Positions 33,287 to 40,800 of a DNA stretch of 64,000 nucleotides are shown piece after piece. Within the stretch, counting starts at the first letter, position 1, and each line of letters starts with the position of its first letter. The translations under genes and the position numbers were made by a program. Below the pieces are notes generated by a model, which saw only the letters and a program-made list of their open reading frames with translations, searched no databases and had not been told where the DNA came from. Origin of the DNA: Eupransor demetentiae (GTDB taxonomy: Bacteria; Bacillota; Bacilli; Lactobacillales; Lactobacillaceae); contig NZ_CAWVOH010000002.1 in NCBI RefSeq assembly GCF_963930865.1, forward strand, positions 62,001-126,000, written 5' to 3'.

Positions 33287-34177
33287 ATGCAGATTCAAAA
33301 AAGTTTTCAAAAGCATGATACCGGCACCCTGTACCTAGTGCCAACTCCAATTGGTAATTTGCAAGATATGTCCAACCGAGCCTTGGAAACACTCCAAGAA
33401 GTCGACTTAATTGCTGCCGAGGACACACGACACACGGCCCAATTGCTGAATTATTTTGATATTGATACCAAGCAAATTTCTTTTCACGAACATAACTGGC
33501 AAACTCGCGTACCCGAACTAATCCAAATGCTGGAAGAAGGCACGACGATTGGCCAGGTTTCCGATGCTGGCTTGCCATCGATTTCTGACCCTGGTCAGCA
33601 ACTGGTGGAAGCGGCTGTGGCGGCCGGGATTCCGGTTGTTCCGATTCCAGGCGCTTCAGCTGGCATTACCGCTTTAATTGCTTCTGGCTTGGTACCCCAA
33701 CCATTCTATTTCCATGGTTTTTTGCCCCGTAAAAAAAGCGAGCAGATTGAAGAATTAGAAGCGCTCCGTCCTCGCCAGGAAACGGTCATTATTTATGAAG
33801 CGCCCCATCGTTTAAAGTCCACTTTATCTAACTTGGTTACAGTTATGGGGCCAGCAAGGCCAGTGGTGCTTGCGCGCGAACTGACCAAGCGGTATGAAGA
33901 ATTTTTACGTGGTTCAGCTCAGGAACTGGCGGACTGGAGCCGCAATAATGAGATTCGTGGCGAATTTGTCGTCATGATTGGTGGTGCGACACCGGATGAA
34001 ATTGCCGAAGAAGTTGCCGAAGCCGACGAAGAAGAACTACCGGTGCGTGAAGCTGTCCAAGCCTTGGTCGACCAAGGTCTAAAGCCTAACCCTGCCATTA
34101 AGCAGATTGCTAAGGAACGGGGCATTGCCCGCCAGGAAGTTTACCGGATTTACCATCAAATTGAGGAGGAAGATTAA
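33287..34177 (+). CDS. rsmI: 16S rRNA 2'-O-ribose C1402 methyltransferase
   Basis: A 296-residue tetrapyrrole-methylase-fold enzyme that 2'-O-methylates C1402 in the decoding centre. It begins TGTLYLVPTPIGNLQDMSNRALETL with LIAAEDTRHTAQLLNYF, then VSDAGLPSISDPG and PIPGASAGITALIASG, the four family signatures. C-terminal acidic segment, then a helical domain. ATG 33287 has SD GGAGGG in the holB end. Confidence 0.94.
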   Translation: MQIQKSFQKHDTGTLYLVPTPIGNLQDMSNRALETLQEVDLIAAEDTRHTAQLLNYFDIDTKQISFHEHNWQTRVPELIQMLEEGTTIGQVSDAGLPSISDPGQQLVEAAVAAGIPVVPIPGASAGITALIASGLVPQPFYFHGFLPRKKSEQIEELEALRPRQETVIIYEAPHRLKSTLSNLVTVMGPARPVVLARELTKRYEEFLRGSAQELADWSRNNEIRGEFVVMIGGATPDEIAEEVAEADEEELPVREAVQALVDQGLKPNPAIKQIAKERGIARQEVYRIYHQIEEED

Positions 34178-34911
34178 TGGCACATGAATATGAAATCAAG
34201 CGGCCAGTCGAAGATTACGCGACCGACCTAACGGGGAAGCTTTCCCTGCCGATGATGATGAATCTGGCCATTCTATCCTCGACCTTGCAAAGTAATGTGC
34301 TGGGTATTGGTCCCTCAGTGATGCGTCCGCGCGGCTACGGCTGGGTGATTTTGCAATATGATATCACCATTAATCGTCGCCCCGAAATGGACGAAGTGAT
34401 CCGCATTCAAACAACTGTTGGACACAACAATTCCTTCCTTGCCCGCCGTGGTTTTAAGATTTTGTCAGAAGAGGGCGAAGTCCTTTGCGATATTGTTTCC
34501 CTCTGGGCAATGATTGATATCCACAAGCGCCGCATGATTCGTTTGCCGGAAGATATTTTGGCTAAGTATGGTTCCGAAGCCGTTAAGCATTTGCCGGGCA
34601 TGGACAATCCCGCCAAAATCGAAGCAGACGAAGACTTTGAAACGCGGTCCTACCGCGTCCGCTACCTCGACATCGACGGCAACCAGCACGTGAACAACAC
34701 CAAATACATCGAATGGATGTTGGATCCCTTGGACCCTGACTTTATGGAAAGTCACGAAGTCAGCCACGTTAAGCTCCGTTACGAAAACGAAGTCCACCTC
34801 GGCCACACCATTAATTCCGAAGTGATTTTGGACGGTAACACTAGCCGCCATCGCATCATGCTGGGCGACACGGTTTCTGCTGAAGCTGAAATTGAATGGC
34901 GTAAAAATTAA
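34177..34911 (+). CDS. Acyl-ACP thioesterase
   Basis: A 244-residue double hot-dog protein of the bacterial acyl-ACP thioesterase (FatA/FatB-like) family. It shows GYGWVILQYDITINRRP in the first hot-dog and the catalytic-type DIDGNQHVNNTKYIEWMLD in the second. It would release fatty acids from acyl-ACP, perhaps to tune membrane lipids. Start overlaps the rsmI stop (TAATG), making it the last gene of the dnaX chain. Confidence 0.85.
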   Translation: MAHEYEIKRPVEDYATDLTGKLSLPMMMNLAILSSTLQSNVLGIGPSVMRPRGYGWVILQYDITINRRPEMDEVIRIQTTVGHNNSFLARRGFKILSEEGEVLCDIVSLWAMIDIHKRRMIRLPEDILAKYGSEAVKHLPGMDNPAKIEADEDFETRSYRVRYLDIDGNQHVNNTKYIEWMLDPLDPDFMESHEVSHVKLRYENEVHLGHTINSEVILDGNTSRHRIMLGDTVSAEAEIEWRKN

Positions 34912-34938
34912 TTTTTAAAGATAGAAAGAGGAAATTCC

Positions 34939-35931
34939 ATGTCAGTATTAGTATTGGGTGGTGCCGGTTACATCGGTTCACACATGGTGAAGCGTTTGGT
35001 GCAAAATAACCAGGACGTCGTCGTTGTCGATTCTTTGGTGACGGGCCACCGTCAGGCGGTTGATCCCAAGGCAACTTTTTACCAGGTTGATATTCGCGAT
35101 AAGGATGCTTTGCGCGAAGTTTTCCAGAAGGAAAATATTGAACAGGTTGTGCACTTTGCCGCCTTTTCAATCGTGCCAGAATCCGTGGCGAATCCCTTGA
35201 AGTACTTTGACAACAACACTTCAGGAATGATTACCCTGTTGGAAGTGATGAAGGAATTCGATGTTAAGCAAATCGTCTTCTCCTCAACGGCGGCCACTTA
35301 CGGTAATCCAGTGCACATTCCAATCAAGGAAACGGATCCCCAACAGCCAATCAACCCTTATGGTGAATCAAAGTTGATGATGGAAAAAATCATGGACTGG
35401 GCTGACCAAGCTGACGGCATCAAATGGGTAGCTTTGCGCTACTTTAACGTTGCCGGCGCTATTGAAGACGGATCAATTGGAGAAGACCACAATCCCGAAA
35501 CCCACTTGGTCCCAATCATTTTGCAAGCGGCCAACGGCCAACGTGACCACATCGAAATGTTCGGGGATGATTACAACACGCCGGATGGTTTCAACGTGCG
35601 CGACTACGTCCACGTCATCGACTTGGCCGATGCGCACATTTTGGCCTTGAAGTACTTGGCGGAAGGCAATGATTCCAACCAGTTTAACTTGGGATCAGCC
35701 ACTGGCTTCTCAGTTAAGGAAATGGTGGAAGCCGCTCGTAAGGCCACTGGTGTCGATATTAAAGCACAGGTTGGCCCACGCCGCCCTGGTGACCCCGATA
35801 TCTTGGTGGCTAATTCTGACAAGGCCCGTGACGTTCTTGGCTGGAAGCCAAATTACGATAATGTTGAAGATATTATTAAAACCGCTTGGAATTGGACCGA
35901 AAGTCATCCCAACGGTTACAATGACAAGTAA
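34939..35931 (+). CDS. galE: UDP-glucose 4-epimerase
   Basis: A 330-residue short-chain dehydrogenase-fold epimerase interconverting UDP-glucose and UDP-galactose. NAD-binding GGAGYIGS at residues 7-14, FSSTAATYG with the catalytic Ser/Thr, and YGESK (Tyr-x-x-x-Lys). NLGSATGFSV and GPRRPGDPD are GalE-specific blocks. SD AAAGAGG. Alone in its unit, followed by a terminator. Confidence 0.94.
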   Translation: MSVLVLGGAGYIGSHMVKRLVQNNQDVVVVDSLVTGHRQAVDPKATFYQVDIRDKDALREVFQKENIEQVVHFAAFSIVPESVANPLKYFDNNTSGMITLLEVMKEFDVKQIVFSSTAATYGNPVHIPIKETDPQQPINPYGESKLMMEKIMDWADQADGIKWVALRYFNVAGAIEDGSIGEDHNPETHLVPIILQAANGQRDHIEMFGDDYNTPDGFNVRDYVHVIDLADAHILALKYLAEGNDSNQFNLGSATGFSVKEMVEAARKATGVDIKAQVGPRRPGDPDILVANSDKARDVLGWKPNYDNVEDIIKTAWNWTESHPNGYNDK

Positions 35932-35941
35932 ATCTTTCTTT

Positions 35942-35967
35942 AAAAAAGGCTCAAGAGAGCCTTTTTT
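35942..35967 (+). terminator. Terminator after galE
   Basis: AAAAAAGGCTC (35942-35952), AAGA, GAGCCTTTTTT (35957-35967). Confidence 0.94.
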
Positions 35968-35992
35968 ATTTGATTTATGGTAACGTAAAAGC

Positions 35993-36679
35993 ATGAATTC
36001 AAAATTACTTAAAAAATTATTCGTTCCCATTTGGTTAATTCCGCTCATTATCGGCCCAATCTTTTTCCTGGGTATCATCAACATGCTGCCCTTGTCCTTT
36101 AAGGGGATTTTTCCCGGATCAATGATGATTGGGATTTTCCTGGAATTGGTTGTCGTTGTGCTCTTGGTTATTCCGTTACAACTTTGGGACCATTCCTACT
36201 TTGAAAAGCCGGATATGAGCAAGGTTGCGGTAGCTGCGATTGGCTTTTGCGGCATGATTGTCGCCTATGTCCTAATTTCTTACTTGCTGCCTAGCACCTC
36301 CAGCAATAACCAGGCCGCCCTGGATTCCTACATGAAGGGCATGAGCTCGCTGGATTTAATTATCTTTAACCTCTCGATTAGCTTGCTGGCACCGGCTCTG
36401 GAAGAAACGATTTTCCGTGGTTACTATGTCTGGGCTTTGCGGCCTTGGGGTAAAATCGCTCAGTTCGTCATTCCAACGATTATGTTTGCCTACATGCACA
36501 ATCCCACTCGCTTGGTGGACTGGTTGACCTATGGTTCCTTGGCCACTGGTCTAACTCTGGTTCGTTTGATTACCGGTAAGGTGCAGTATTCCCTCGGTGT
36601 TCACATTGCCTGGAATACCTTTCCAACCTTGATGCAGGTGGTCGGTCAATTGATGCGCTACCTTGCCCATCTCGTATAA
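35993..36679 (+). CDS. CPBP-family intramembrane metalloprotease (Abi/CAAX-like)
   Basis: A 228-residue membrane protein with about six segments. The protease motifs are EETIFRGYYVW (Glu-Glu-x-x-x-Arg), FAYMHNPTRLV (His) and GVHIAWNTFP (His-x-x-x-Asn). Homologues process prenylated or peptide substrates, or confer self-immunity to bacteriocins; no bacteriocin gene is nearby, so the substrate is unknown. No clear SD before ATG. Monocistronic; the terminator overlaps its stop codon. Confidence 0.85.
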   Translation: MNSKLLKKLFVPIWLIPLIIGPIFFLGIINMLPLSFKGIFPGSMMIGIFLELVVVVLLVIPLQLWDHSYFEKPDMSKVAVAAIGFCGMIVAYVLISYLLPSTSSNNQAALDSYMKGMSSLDLIIFNLSISLLAPALEETIFRGYYVWALRPWGKIAQFVIPTIMFAYMHNPTRLVDWLTYGSLATGLTLVRLITGKVQYSLGVHIAWNTFPTLMQVVGQLMRYLAHLV

Positions 36680-36697
36680 AGCCCAACGGGCTTTTTT
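36678..36697 (+). terminator. Terminator after the CPBP protease gene
   Basis: AAAGCCC (36678-36684), AAC, GGGCTTT (36688-36694), further T. The TAA stop is part of the 5' arm. Confidence 0.88.
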
Positions 36698-36701
36698 ATT
36701 T

Positions 36702-36868
36702 GCCCTGAAAAACACGAAACCCCGATAACCTAGGGTGGCTATCGGGGAGAACATTTTAAGAGAATATTTGGGAGAGGGAAAAGAATATGAATGTACGTCA
36801 TTGGGAGAACGACGTTTTGGTCCCTGGACCTGGGGTTTCGTGTTTCTGATGTGTTGAGTCATCAGTCA
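36702..36868 (-). ncRNA. Candidate structured small RNA with alternative pairing
   Basis: No convincing gene lies between 36698 and 37125. AACACGAAACCCC (36711-36723) is exactly complementary to GGGGTTTCGTGTT (36832-36844). Its CCCC can instead pair locally: CCCCGATA (36720-36727) with TATCGGGG (36740-36747). On the minus strand the local hairpin is followed by TTTCGTGTTTTT, a terminator shape, and the preceding single-stranded part is CU-rich with several TCTCCC runs that could pair with SD sequences. CTGATG...CATCAG (36847-36866) makes another hairpin. Strand and ends are inferred; a TTATAA -10 is at 36875-36880. Confidence 0.4.
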
Positions 36869-37035
36869 TTCTGCTTATAAGGCAACCTCACTGTTTAAAG
36901 AATTTTCAACGCGCTTGTTGTTTGAGACGAACTCGCTTTGTTGATGCTTTTATAATACGGTCGCCAGGTTAAACATGCATAAAGCCAAAATAAATTGAAA
37001 ATTAAATTTCTAAATAACTAGATTGCTTTTTGTTT

Positions 37036-37049
37036 TGAAAGCGTTTACA
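37036..37049 (+). promoter_or_regulatory. cre site (CcpA) in the ROK kinase promoter
   Basis: TGAAAGCGTTTACA matches the catabolite-response consensus TGWAANCGNTNWCA at every fixed position. It overlaps a possible -35 TTGAAA (37035-37040); -10 candidates are TAGATA (37059-37064) or TATAAT (37094-37099). CcpA should repress or tune the downstream sugar kinase. Confidence 0.85.
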
Positions 37050-37125
37050 ATATGAGTGTAGATAGTCTAAGGGGGATTCTAAAATTCCTCGACTATAATA
37101 AAGATTGATTTAAAGGAGTATGCTG

Positions 37126-38004
37126 ATGGGACTACTTGGTGCGATTGAGGCTGGTGGAACGAAGTTTGTGGTGGCGGTTGCTGACCGCGACTTTAACATC
37201 ATTGAACGCGATGCCTTCCCAACTTTGGATGGTAAGAAGACCTTGGATAAGGTTATCGAATTTTTCGATAAGTTTGATGATATTGAGGCAATTGGAATTG
37301 CGGCTTTTGGCCCAATCGACATTGTCGAGGGTTCACGGACATACGGACATGTTTTGGACACGCCAAAGCGCGGTTGGTCTGGTTATGATTTCTTGGGTCG
37401 AATGAAGGCCTGGCGTGACATTCCTTACTTCTGGACCACGGACGTTAACGGTGCCGGTTGGGCTGAATTTATGACCGGTGCTGCCAAAGACGTCGATAAC
37501 ATGGTTTACTTGACGGTTGGTACCGGTGTTGGTGCTGGAATTGTTAGCGGTGGCAAGATGTTGGCTGGCTACGGTCACCCTGAAGCCGGACACATTCTTC
37601 TTCAAAAGCATCCTAAGGATACTTACAAGGGCCACTGTCCATTCCACGGCGACAAGTGTTTGGAAGGTTTGGCTGCCGGTCCTGCTATCGAAGACCGTTG
37701 GGGCATGTCGGCTAAGGAAATTCCTGATGACCATCTCGCTTGGGAAATCGAAGCCTTTTACCTGGCTCAAGCTGCCGTTGATTACACGATGATCTTGCGT
37801 CCGGAGAAGATTGTTTTCGGTGGTGGTGTGCCTCACCGTGAAGTTCTCTTTCCAATGATCCGTAAGAGTTTTGCCGAACAGATGAAGGACTACTTGGCTA
37901 CGCCACAATTGGAAGACTACATTGTGCCGGTTGCCAACGGTGACAACGCCGGAATCCTCGGTTGCTTCTACTTGGCAGAAAGCCTTTTGGCAGAAGAAAA
38001 GTAA
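37126..38004 (+). CDS. ROK-family fructokinase/hexokinase
   Basis: A 292-residue sugar kinase. ATP-binding GAIEAGGTKF is at residues 4-13, VGTGVGAGIVSGG marks the ROK domain, and the zinc/substrate segment is GHPEAGHI followed by GHCPFHGDKCLEGLAAGPA, the pattern of ScrK/YdhR fructokinases. It probably phosphorylates fructose, e.g. released by the GH68 enzyme encoded at 51.4-52.9 kb. ATG 37126 is preferred (AAAGGAG at 7-8 bases) over ATG 37120. Monocistronic with a cre site. Confidence 0.88.
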   Translation: MGLLGAIEAGGTKFVVAVADRDFNIIERDAFPTLDGKKTLDKVIEFFDKFDDIEAIGIAAFGPIDIVEGSRTYGHVLDTPKRGWSGYDFLGRMKAWRDIPYFWTTDVNGAGWAEFMTGAAKDVDNMVYLTVGTGVGAGIVSGGKMLAGYGHPEAGHILLQKHPKDTYKGHCPFHGDKCLEGLAAGPAIEDRWGMSAKEIPDDHLAWEIEAFYLAQAAVDYTMILRPEKIVFGGGVPHREVLFPMIRKSFAEQMKDYLATPQLEDYIVPVANGDNAGILGCFYLAESLLAEEK

Positions 38005-38039
38005 GGGCTTTTTAAGATAAAAATCAGCAAATAGGCTTG

Positions 38040-38068
38040 TTGATTGTGCTAGTTTATGATAATATTAT
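38040..38068 (+). promoter_or_regulatory. tRNA-Lys promoter
   Basis: TTGATT (38040-38045), 17 bp, TATTAT (38063-38068). Confidence 0.7.
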
Positions 38069-38089
38069 TTCTGTTGTGATTAGCACAAT

Positions 38090-38162
38090 GGACAGTTAGC
38101 TCAGTTGGTAGAGCAACGGACTCTTAATCCGTGGGTCCAGGGTTCGAGCCCCTGACTGTCCA
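38090..38162 (+). tRNA. tRNA-Lys (anticodon CTT)
   Basis: Seventy-three bases fold as a cloverleaf. Acceptor GGACAGT/ACTGTCC, D arm TAGCTCAGTTGGTAGAGC, anticodon loop CTCTTAA with CTT, T arm CAGGGTTCGAGCCCCTG. CCA is not encoded. It has its own promoter and terminator. Confidence 0.96.
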
Positions 38163-38170
38163 CTAAGATA

Positions 38171-38198
38171 AGCGCTGGGCGAAAGCCTGGCGCTTTTT
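38171..38198 (+). terminator. Terminator after tRNA-Lys
   Basis: AGCGCTGGGC (38171-38180), GAAA, GCCTGGCGCT (38185-38194), T run; two TG/TG mismatches form an internal loop. Confidence 0.88.
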
Positions 38199-38217
38199 GT
38201 TATCATGGAGGTCTTCT

Positions 38218-38973
38218 ATGTGGAAACAATTACGAATCTGGTCATTTACGCTGGCAGCAATTCTGCTGATTATTGCACTGCAAGCTACCCTGGGCACGCA
38301 TAAGGTCGGTCAAAAGCAGACTGTAGCTCAAAAGACCACCAGCAGCTTACCTAAGGGCGTGAAGGCTTCTGACTGGGACTTGGTCCTCGTCAACAAGCAG
38401 CACATGCTAAAGCATGAAATGAACTTTCCTAAGGCCACGCTAGAGGGCAAGATTGTCGACCAACGAATTGTATCGGCGGTTGAAGACTTCCAGAAGGGCG
38501 CTCAGCAAGCCGGTTATGCCACGACCCTTGTTTCCGGCTACCGTTCAATTGCTGATCAAACCCAGGTCTTCAACCAAGTTTTGCAAAATAATGAGGCGGG
38601 TGGCGACAGTTATGACAAGGCCTTGGCAGCCACTAAGGCCGTTGTCCAAACGCCCGGTTCATCCGAACACCACACCGGGCAGGCCATTGATTTGGCGGGG
38701 AATGATGCCCTAGCAAAGTATCCCGGCTTGGAAGGGGCAATGGACCAGTTCGCTTCGCAGAAGTGGTTGATTGAGCACGCGCCTGATTACGGCTTTATCC
38801 TCCGTTTCCCAGCTGACAAAAAGGGGATGGAAGAGACCGGTATTGATTACGAGTCTTGGCACTTCCGCTATGTCGGCGTTAAGAACGCGAAGTACATGAC
38901 CAAGCATCACTTGACCCTCGAAGCTTACGTTAAGGAATTAAATAATCGCGCAAAAAAGCAGAGCCAATCTTAA
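38218..38973 (+). CDS. D-alanyl-D-alanine carboxypeptidase, VanY family (peptidase M15B)
   Basis: A 251-residue membrane-anchored zinc peptidase. Residues about 8-27 are the single anchor (WSFTLAAILLIIALQ). Catalytic motifs: VSGYRSIADQTQ, PGSSEHHTGQAIDLAG (Ser-x-His-x-x-Gly-x-x-x-Asp zinc site) and ESWHFRYVG (Glu and His ligand). It trims the terminal D-Ala of peptidoglycan pentapeptides. I place the start at ATG 38218 with SD GGAGG; the gene is monocistronic. Confidence 0.9.
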   Translation: MWKQLRIWSFTLAAILLIIALQATLGTHKVGQKQTVAQKTTSSLPKGVKASDWDLVLVNKQHMLKHEMNFPKATLEGKIVDQRIVSAVEDFQKGAQQAGYATTLVSGYRSIADQTQVFNQVLQNNEAGGDSYDKALAATKAVVQTPGSSEHHTGQAIDLAGNDALAKYPGLEGAMDQFASQKWLIEHAPDYGFILRFPADKKGMEETGIDYESWHFRYVGVKNAKYMTKHHLTLEAYVKELNNRAKKQSQS

Positions 38974-38990
38974 GTGCGGGCTGCTTTTTT
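38956..38990 (+). terminator. Terminator of the VanY-type gene
   Basis: AGCAGAGCC (38957-38965) pairs imperfectly with GGGCTGCT (38978-38985), then T run. The 5' arm is within the coding end. Confidence 0.7.
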
Positions 38991-39031
38991 TGTTATACTA
39001 GATAGGCAATAAAGAAAGAGGAGTGGCGCAA

Positions 39032-39676
39032 ATGATTGTACTTTCAGGAACTATTGGAGCGGGTAAGACCAGCTTAACAGAGCTTTTGGCCCAGCGTTAT
39101 GGTGGACAGGGCTTTTACGAAAGCGTCGATGATAATCCCATCTTGCCGCTCTTTTATCAAGATCCCAAGAAGTACTCTTTTCTTTTGCAGCTCTACTTTT
39201 TGAACACACGTTTGGACCAGCTGTATCAAGCTGAAAAGACACCACTTTCCGTGGTTGACCGTTCCATTTTTGAAGATGCCTTGCTCTTCCAATTAAATGC
39301 TGATTTGGGCCGTGCTACTCAAACTGAAGTGGACATCTACAAATCCCTTTTGAACAACGTGATGGAAGATATTCCGGGCGGTTCTCACATCAAGCGTCCT
39401 AGTCTGTTGATTAATGTTCGAGTTAGTTTGGATACCATGTTACACCGCATCAAGAAGCGCGGTCGTTCCTTTGAACAGGTGGACCAAGATCCTGATTTGT
39501 ACCAGTACTATGCTGATTTGAACAAGCGTTACGGGGACTGGTTCGACGACTATGACCGCTCACCTAAGATTCAGATTGATGGCGACAAATACAACTTCGT
39601 CGAAGACTTGGATGCCCGCCAAGCCGTCATGGAAACGATTGATGCGAAGTTGCGCGAAGTCGGAGCTTTGAAGTAA
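39032..39676 (+). CDS. Deoxynucleoside kinase (deoxyadenosine/deoxyguanosine kinase type)
   Basis: A 214-residue salvage kinase of the dNK family. P-loop GTIGAGKTSL at residues 6-15, YESVDDNPILPLFYQDP with substrate-contacting residues, VVDRSIFEDALLF (the DRS motif) and the lid RIKKRGRSFEQ. Lactobacilli usually carry paired dAK/dGK genes; here there is one. ATG 39032 has SD AAGAGGAG; a GTG at 39023 is inside that SD. Stop overlaps the next start (TAATG). Confidence 0.88.
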   Translation: MIVLSGTIGAGKTSLTELLAQRYGGQGFYESVDDNPILPLFYQDPKKYSFLLQLYFLNTRLDQLYQAEKTPLSVVDRSIFEDALLFQLNADLGRATQTEVDIYKSLLNNVMEDIPGGSHIKRPSLLINVRVSLDTMLHRIKKRGRSFEQVDQDPDLYQYYADLNKRYGDWFDDYDRSPKIQIDGDKYNFVEDLDARQAVMETIDAKLREVGALK

Positions 39677-39996
39677 TGAATAGTCAAAATAAAGGGCTTT
39701 CAATCGTAACGCTCTTACTTTTCTACCTCAACTTCGTGCTGATTGTCGCCTCGCTTTCCTTGGTGGCTTACGATTTCTATAAATTTATGCAACCGGGACT
39801 AGCCTTTGTAACTGGAACCTTAGTTCTGTTCTGGCTCTTGCTCGCCGCTTATCTTTTTCGTCACGGGATTTCCTGGTCGGGGATGAAAAGCTTTCCCAAA
39901 AACATCCGTCTAGCCCTATTTGGAACGCAGCTGCCTCTTTTCTTGATTACGGCCTACATGTTATATTACGAAATCAATTCCGTTCTTCTAAAATAG
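39676..39996 (+). CDS. Small membrane protein, 106 residues, coupled to the deoxynucleoside kinase
   Basis: I recognise no family. Three hydrophobic segments (about residues 9-32, 40-60, 78-100) with short basic loops (RHGISWSGMKSFPKNIR). The ATG sits in the kinase stop (TAATG), so it is translationally coupled to a nucleotide-salvage enzyme, with no separate SD. A terminator follows. Confidence 0.6.
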   Translation: MNSQNKGLSIVTLLLFYLNFVLIVASLSLVAYDFYKFMQPGLAFVTGTLVLFWLLLAAYLFRHGISWSGMKSFPKNIRLALFGTQLPLFLITAYMLYYEINSVLLK

Positions 39997-40022
39997 AAAG
40001 CAGTCATTTTGACTGCTTTTTT
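39997..40022 (+). terminator. Terminator after the 106-residue gene
   Basis: AAAGCAGTC (39997-40005), ATTTT, GACTGCTTT (40011-40019), T run. Confidence 0.92.
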
Positions 40023-40048
40023 GCTTTGAAAAAGTTTTTTCATCTGCC

Positions 40049-40092
40049 TGTAAATTGCTTGCAACATTGCTTTGTTACGCTATTGATATTGA
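40049..40092 (+). promoter_or_regulatory. Small-membrane-protein box 1 and promoter
   Basis: TGTAAA (40049), TGCAAC (40060) and TTTGTT (40071) stand 11 bp apart. The extended -10 TGA-TATTGA has its hexamer at 40087-40092, 38 bp after the first unit. This is the weakest -10 of the five copies. Same architecture at 42896, 49039, 50052 and 50943. Confidence 0.55.
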
Positions 40093-40111
40093 AATTCGAC
40101 GAGGTTAGCTG

Positions 40112-40360
40112 ATGAAATTTGAGATTAAGACGAATGGGATGAAGCGTGATAACCGTGCTTTCAGGCGACAGACTATTCTGAACACATTTGTTATGCTTTG
40201 GGCGCTCTTTACAATTGGATATGTTTTAACCGTACATCACTCCTGGGCACAAATTATTATAGGTTGTGTCGGTTCTACAGGATTACTCGCCATCGCCGTC
40301 ATTGGCCAAGTGACCAATATCGGAAGCCACCGGGCATTTCTTGAAGAGCAGAATAAATAA
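40112..40360 (+). CDS. Small membrane protein, 82 residues
   Basis: No known family seen. A basic N-terminal part (MKFEIKTNGMKRDNRAFRRQ) is followed by two hydrophobic segments (about residues 22-42 and 48-66). SD GAGG before ATG 40112. It is first in a two-gene unit with the 131-residue gene 14 bases downstream. It is one of five loci preceded by the 11-bp direct-repeat box. Confidence 0.6.
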   Translation: MKFEIKTNGMKRDNRAFRRQTILNTFVMLWALFTIGYVLTVHHSWAQIIIGCVGSTGLLAIAVIGQVTNIGSHRAFLEEQNK

Positions 40361-40374
40361 AAAGCGAGGTTTCG

Positions 40375-40770
40375 ATGTCTAAGCCAAATTCTAAATTACA
40401 ACTAATATGGATATACGCTGAGTTAATTGCGATGCTGATTTTTTTCGTGGCCTATTTACTTGCCGGCCACAAGATCTGGTTAATTCTTGCCTGCTTGGTT
40501 GCAGTTGAGTCTGCTGTTCGATGGACTGTTCCACAGTTAATCGCATATTACAAAGGCTATGATGGCAAGAACAGAGCGATAAAGTTAAAGCGGTCGATTG
40601 TTAGTTTGCTAATAGCTTTTGTCATTTTGACCAGTATGGCCCTCGCGAGTTATTTCTTTGGTCATAATATATTATTTTTCGAGGGATTAGCAGGAGCGTT
40701 GGGAACCTTTGCCATTTTGACCACAATTTTAGCAGTCGTCAGTGCTATCTTGTACTTCCGCCGCAAATAA
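40375..40770 (+). CDS. Membrane protein, 131 residues
   Basis: No named family seen. Four hydrophobic segments (about residues 9-29, 33-50, 72-93, 102-126), a positively charged middle loop (YYKGYDGKNRAIKLKR) and a basic C-terminus FRRK. SD GCGAGG before ATG. Probably co-transcribed with the preceding 82-residue protein under box 1, so possibly part of the same envelope response. A strong bidirectional terminator follows. Confidence 0.6.
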   Translation: MSKPNSKLQLIWIYAELIAMLIFFVAYLLAGHKIWLILACLVAVESAVRWTVPQLIAYYKGYDGKNRAIKLKRSIVSLLIAFVILTSMALASYFFGHNILFFEGLAGALGTFAILTTILAVVSAILYFRRK

Positions 40771-40800
40771 AAAAGCAATCCAAACGGATTGCTTTTTCTT
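40770..40800. terminator. Bidirectional terminator
   Basis: AAAAGCAATCC, AAAC, GGATTGCTTTTT; serves the 131-residue gene and the convergent nucleoside hydrolase. Confidence 0.92.

Noticed and set aside
36787..36849. Twenty-codon frame starting ATG at 36787 with GGGAGAGGGAAAAG before it, inside the structured RNA region
   Set aside because: The SD-like bases are the complement of the CU-rich RNA segment and the peptide has no recognisable features; the frame runs into the pairing arm. Not supported as a gene.
36551..36862. Minus-strand frame of 103 codons
   Set aside because: It crosses the end of the CPBP gene, two terminator-like hairpins and the RNA candidate; composition is not protein-like.
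36702..36868. 6S RNA, tmRNA or RNase P RNA at this place
   Set aside because: Length and sequence do not show the conserved cores of any of the three; no tag-peptide frame, no P4 helix bases.
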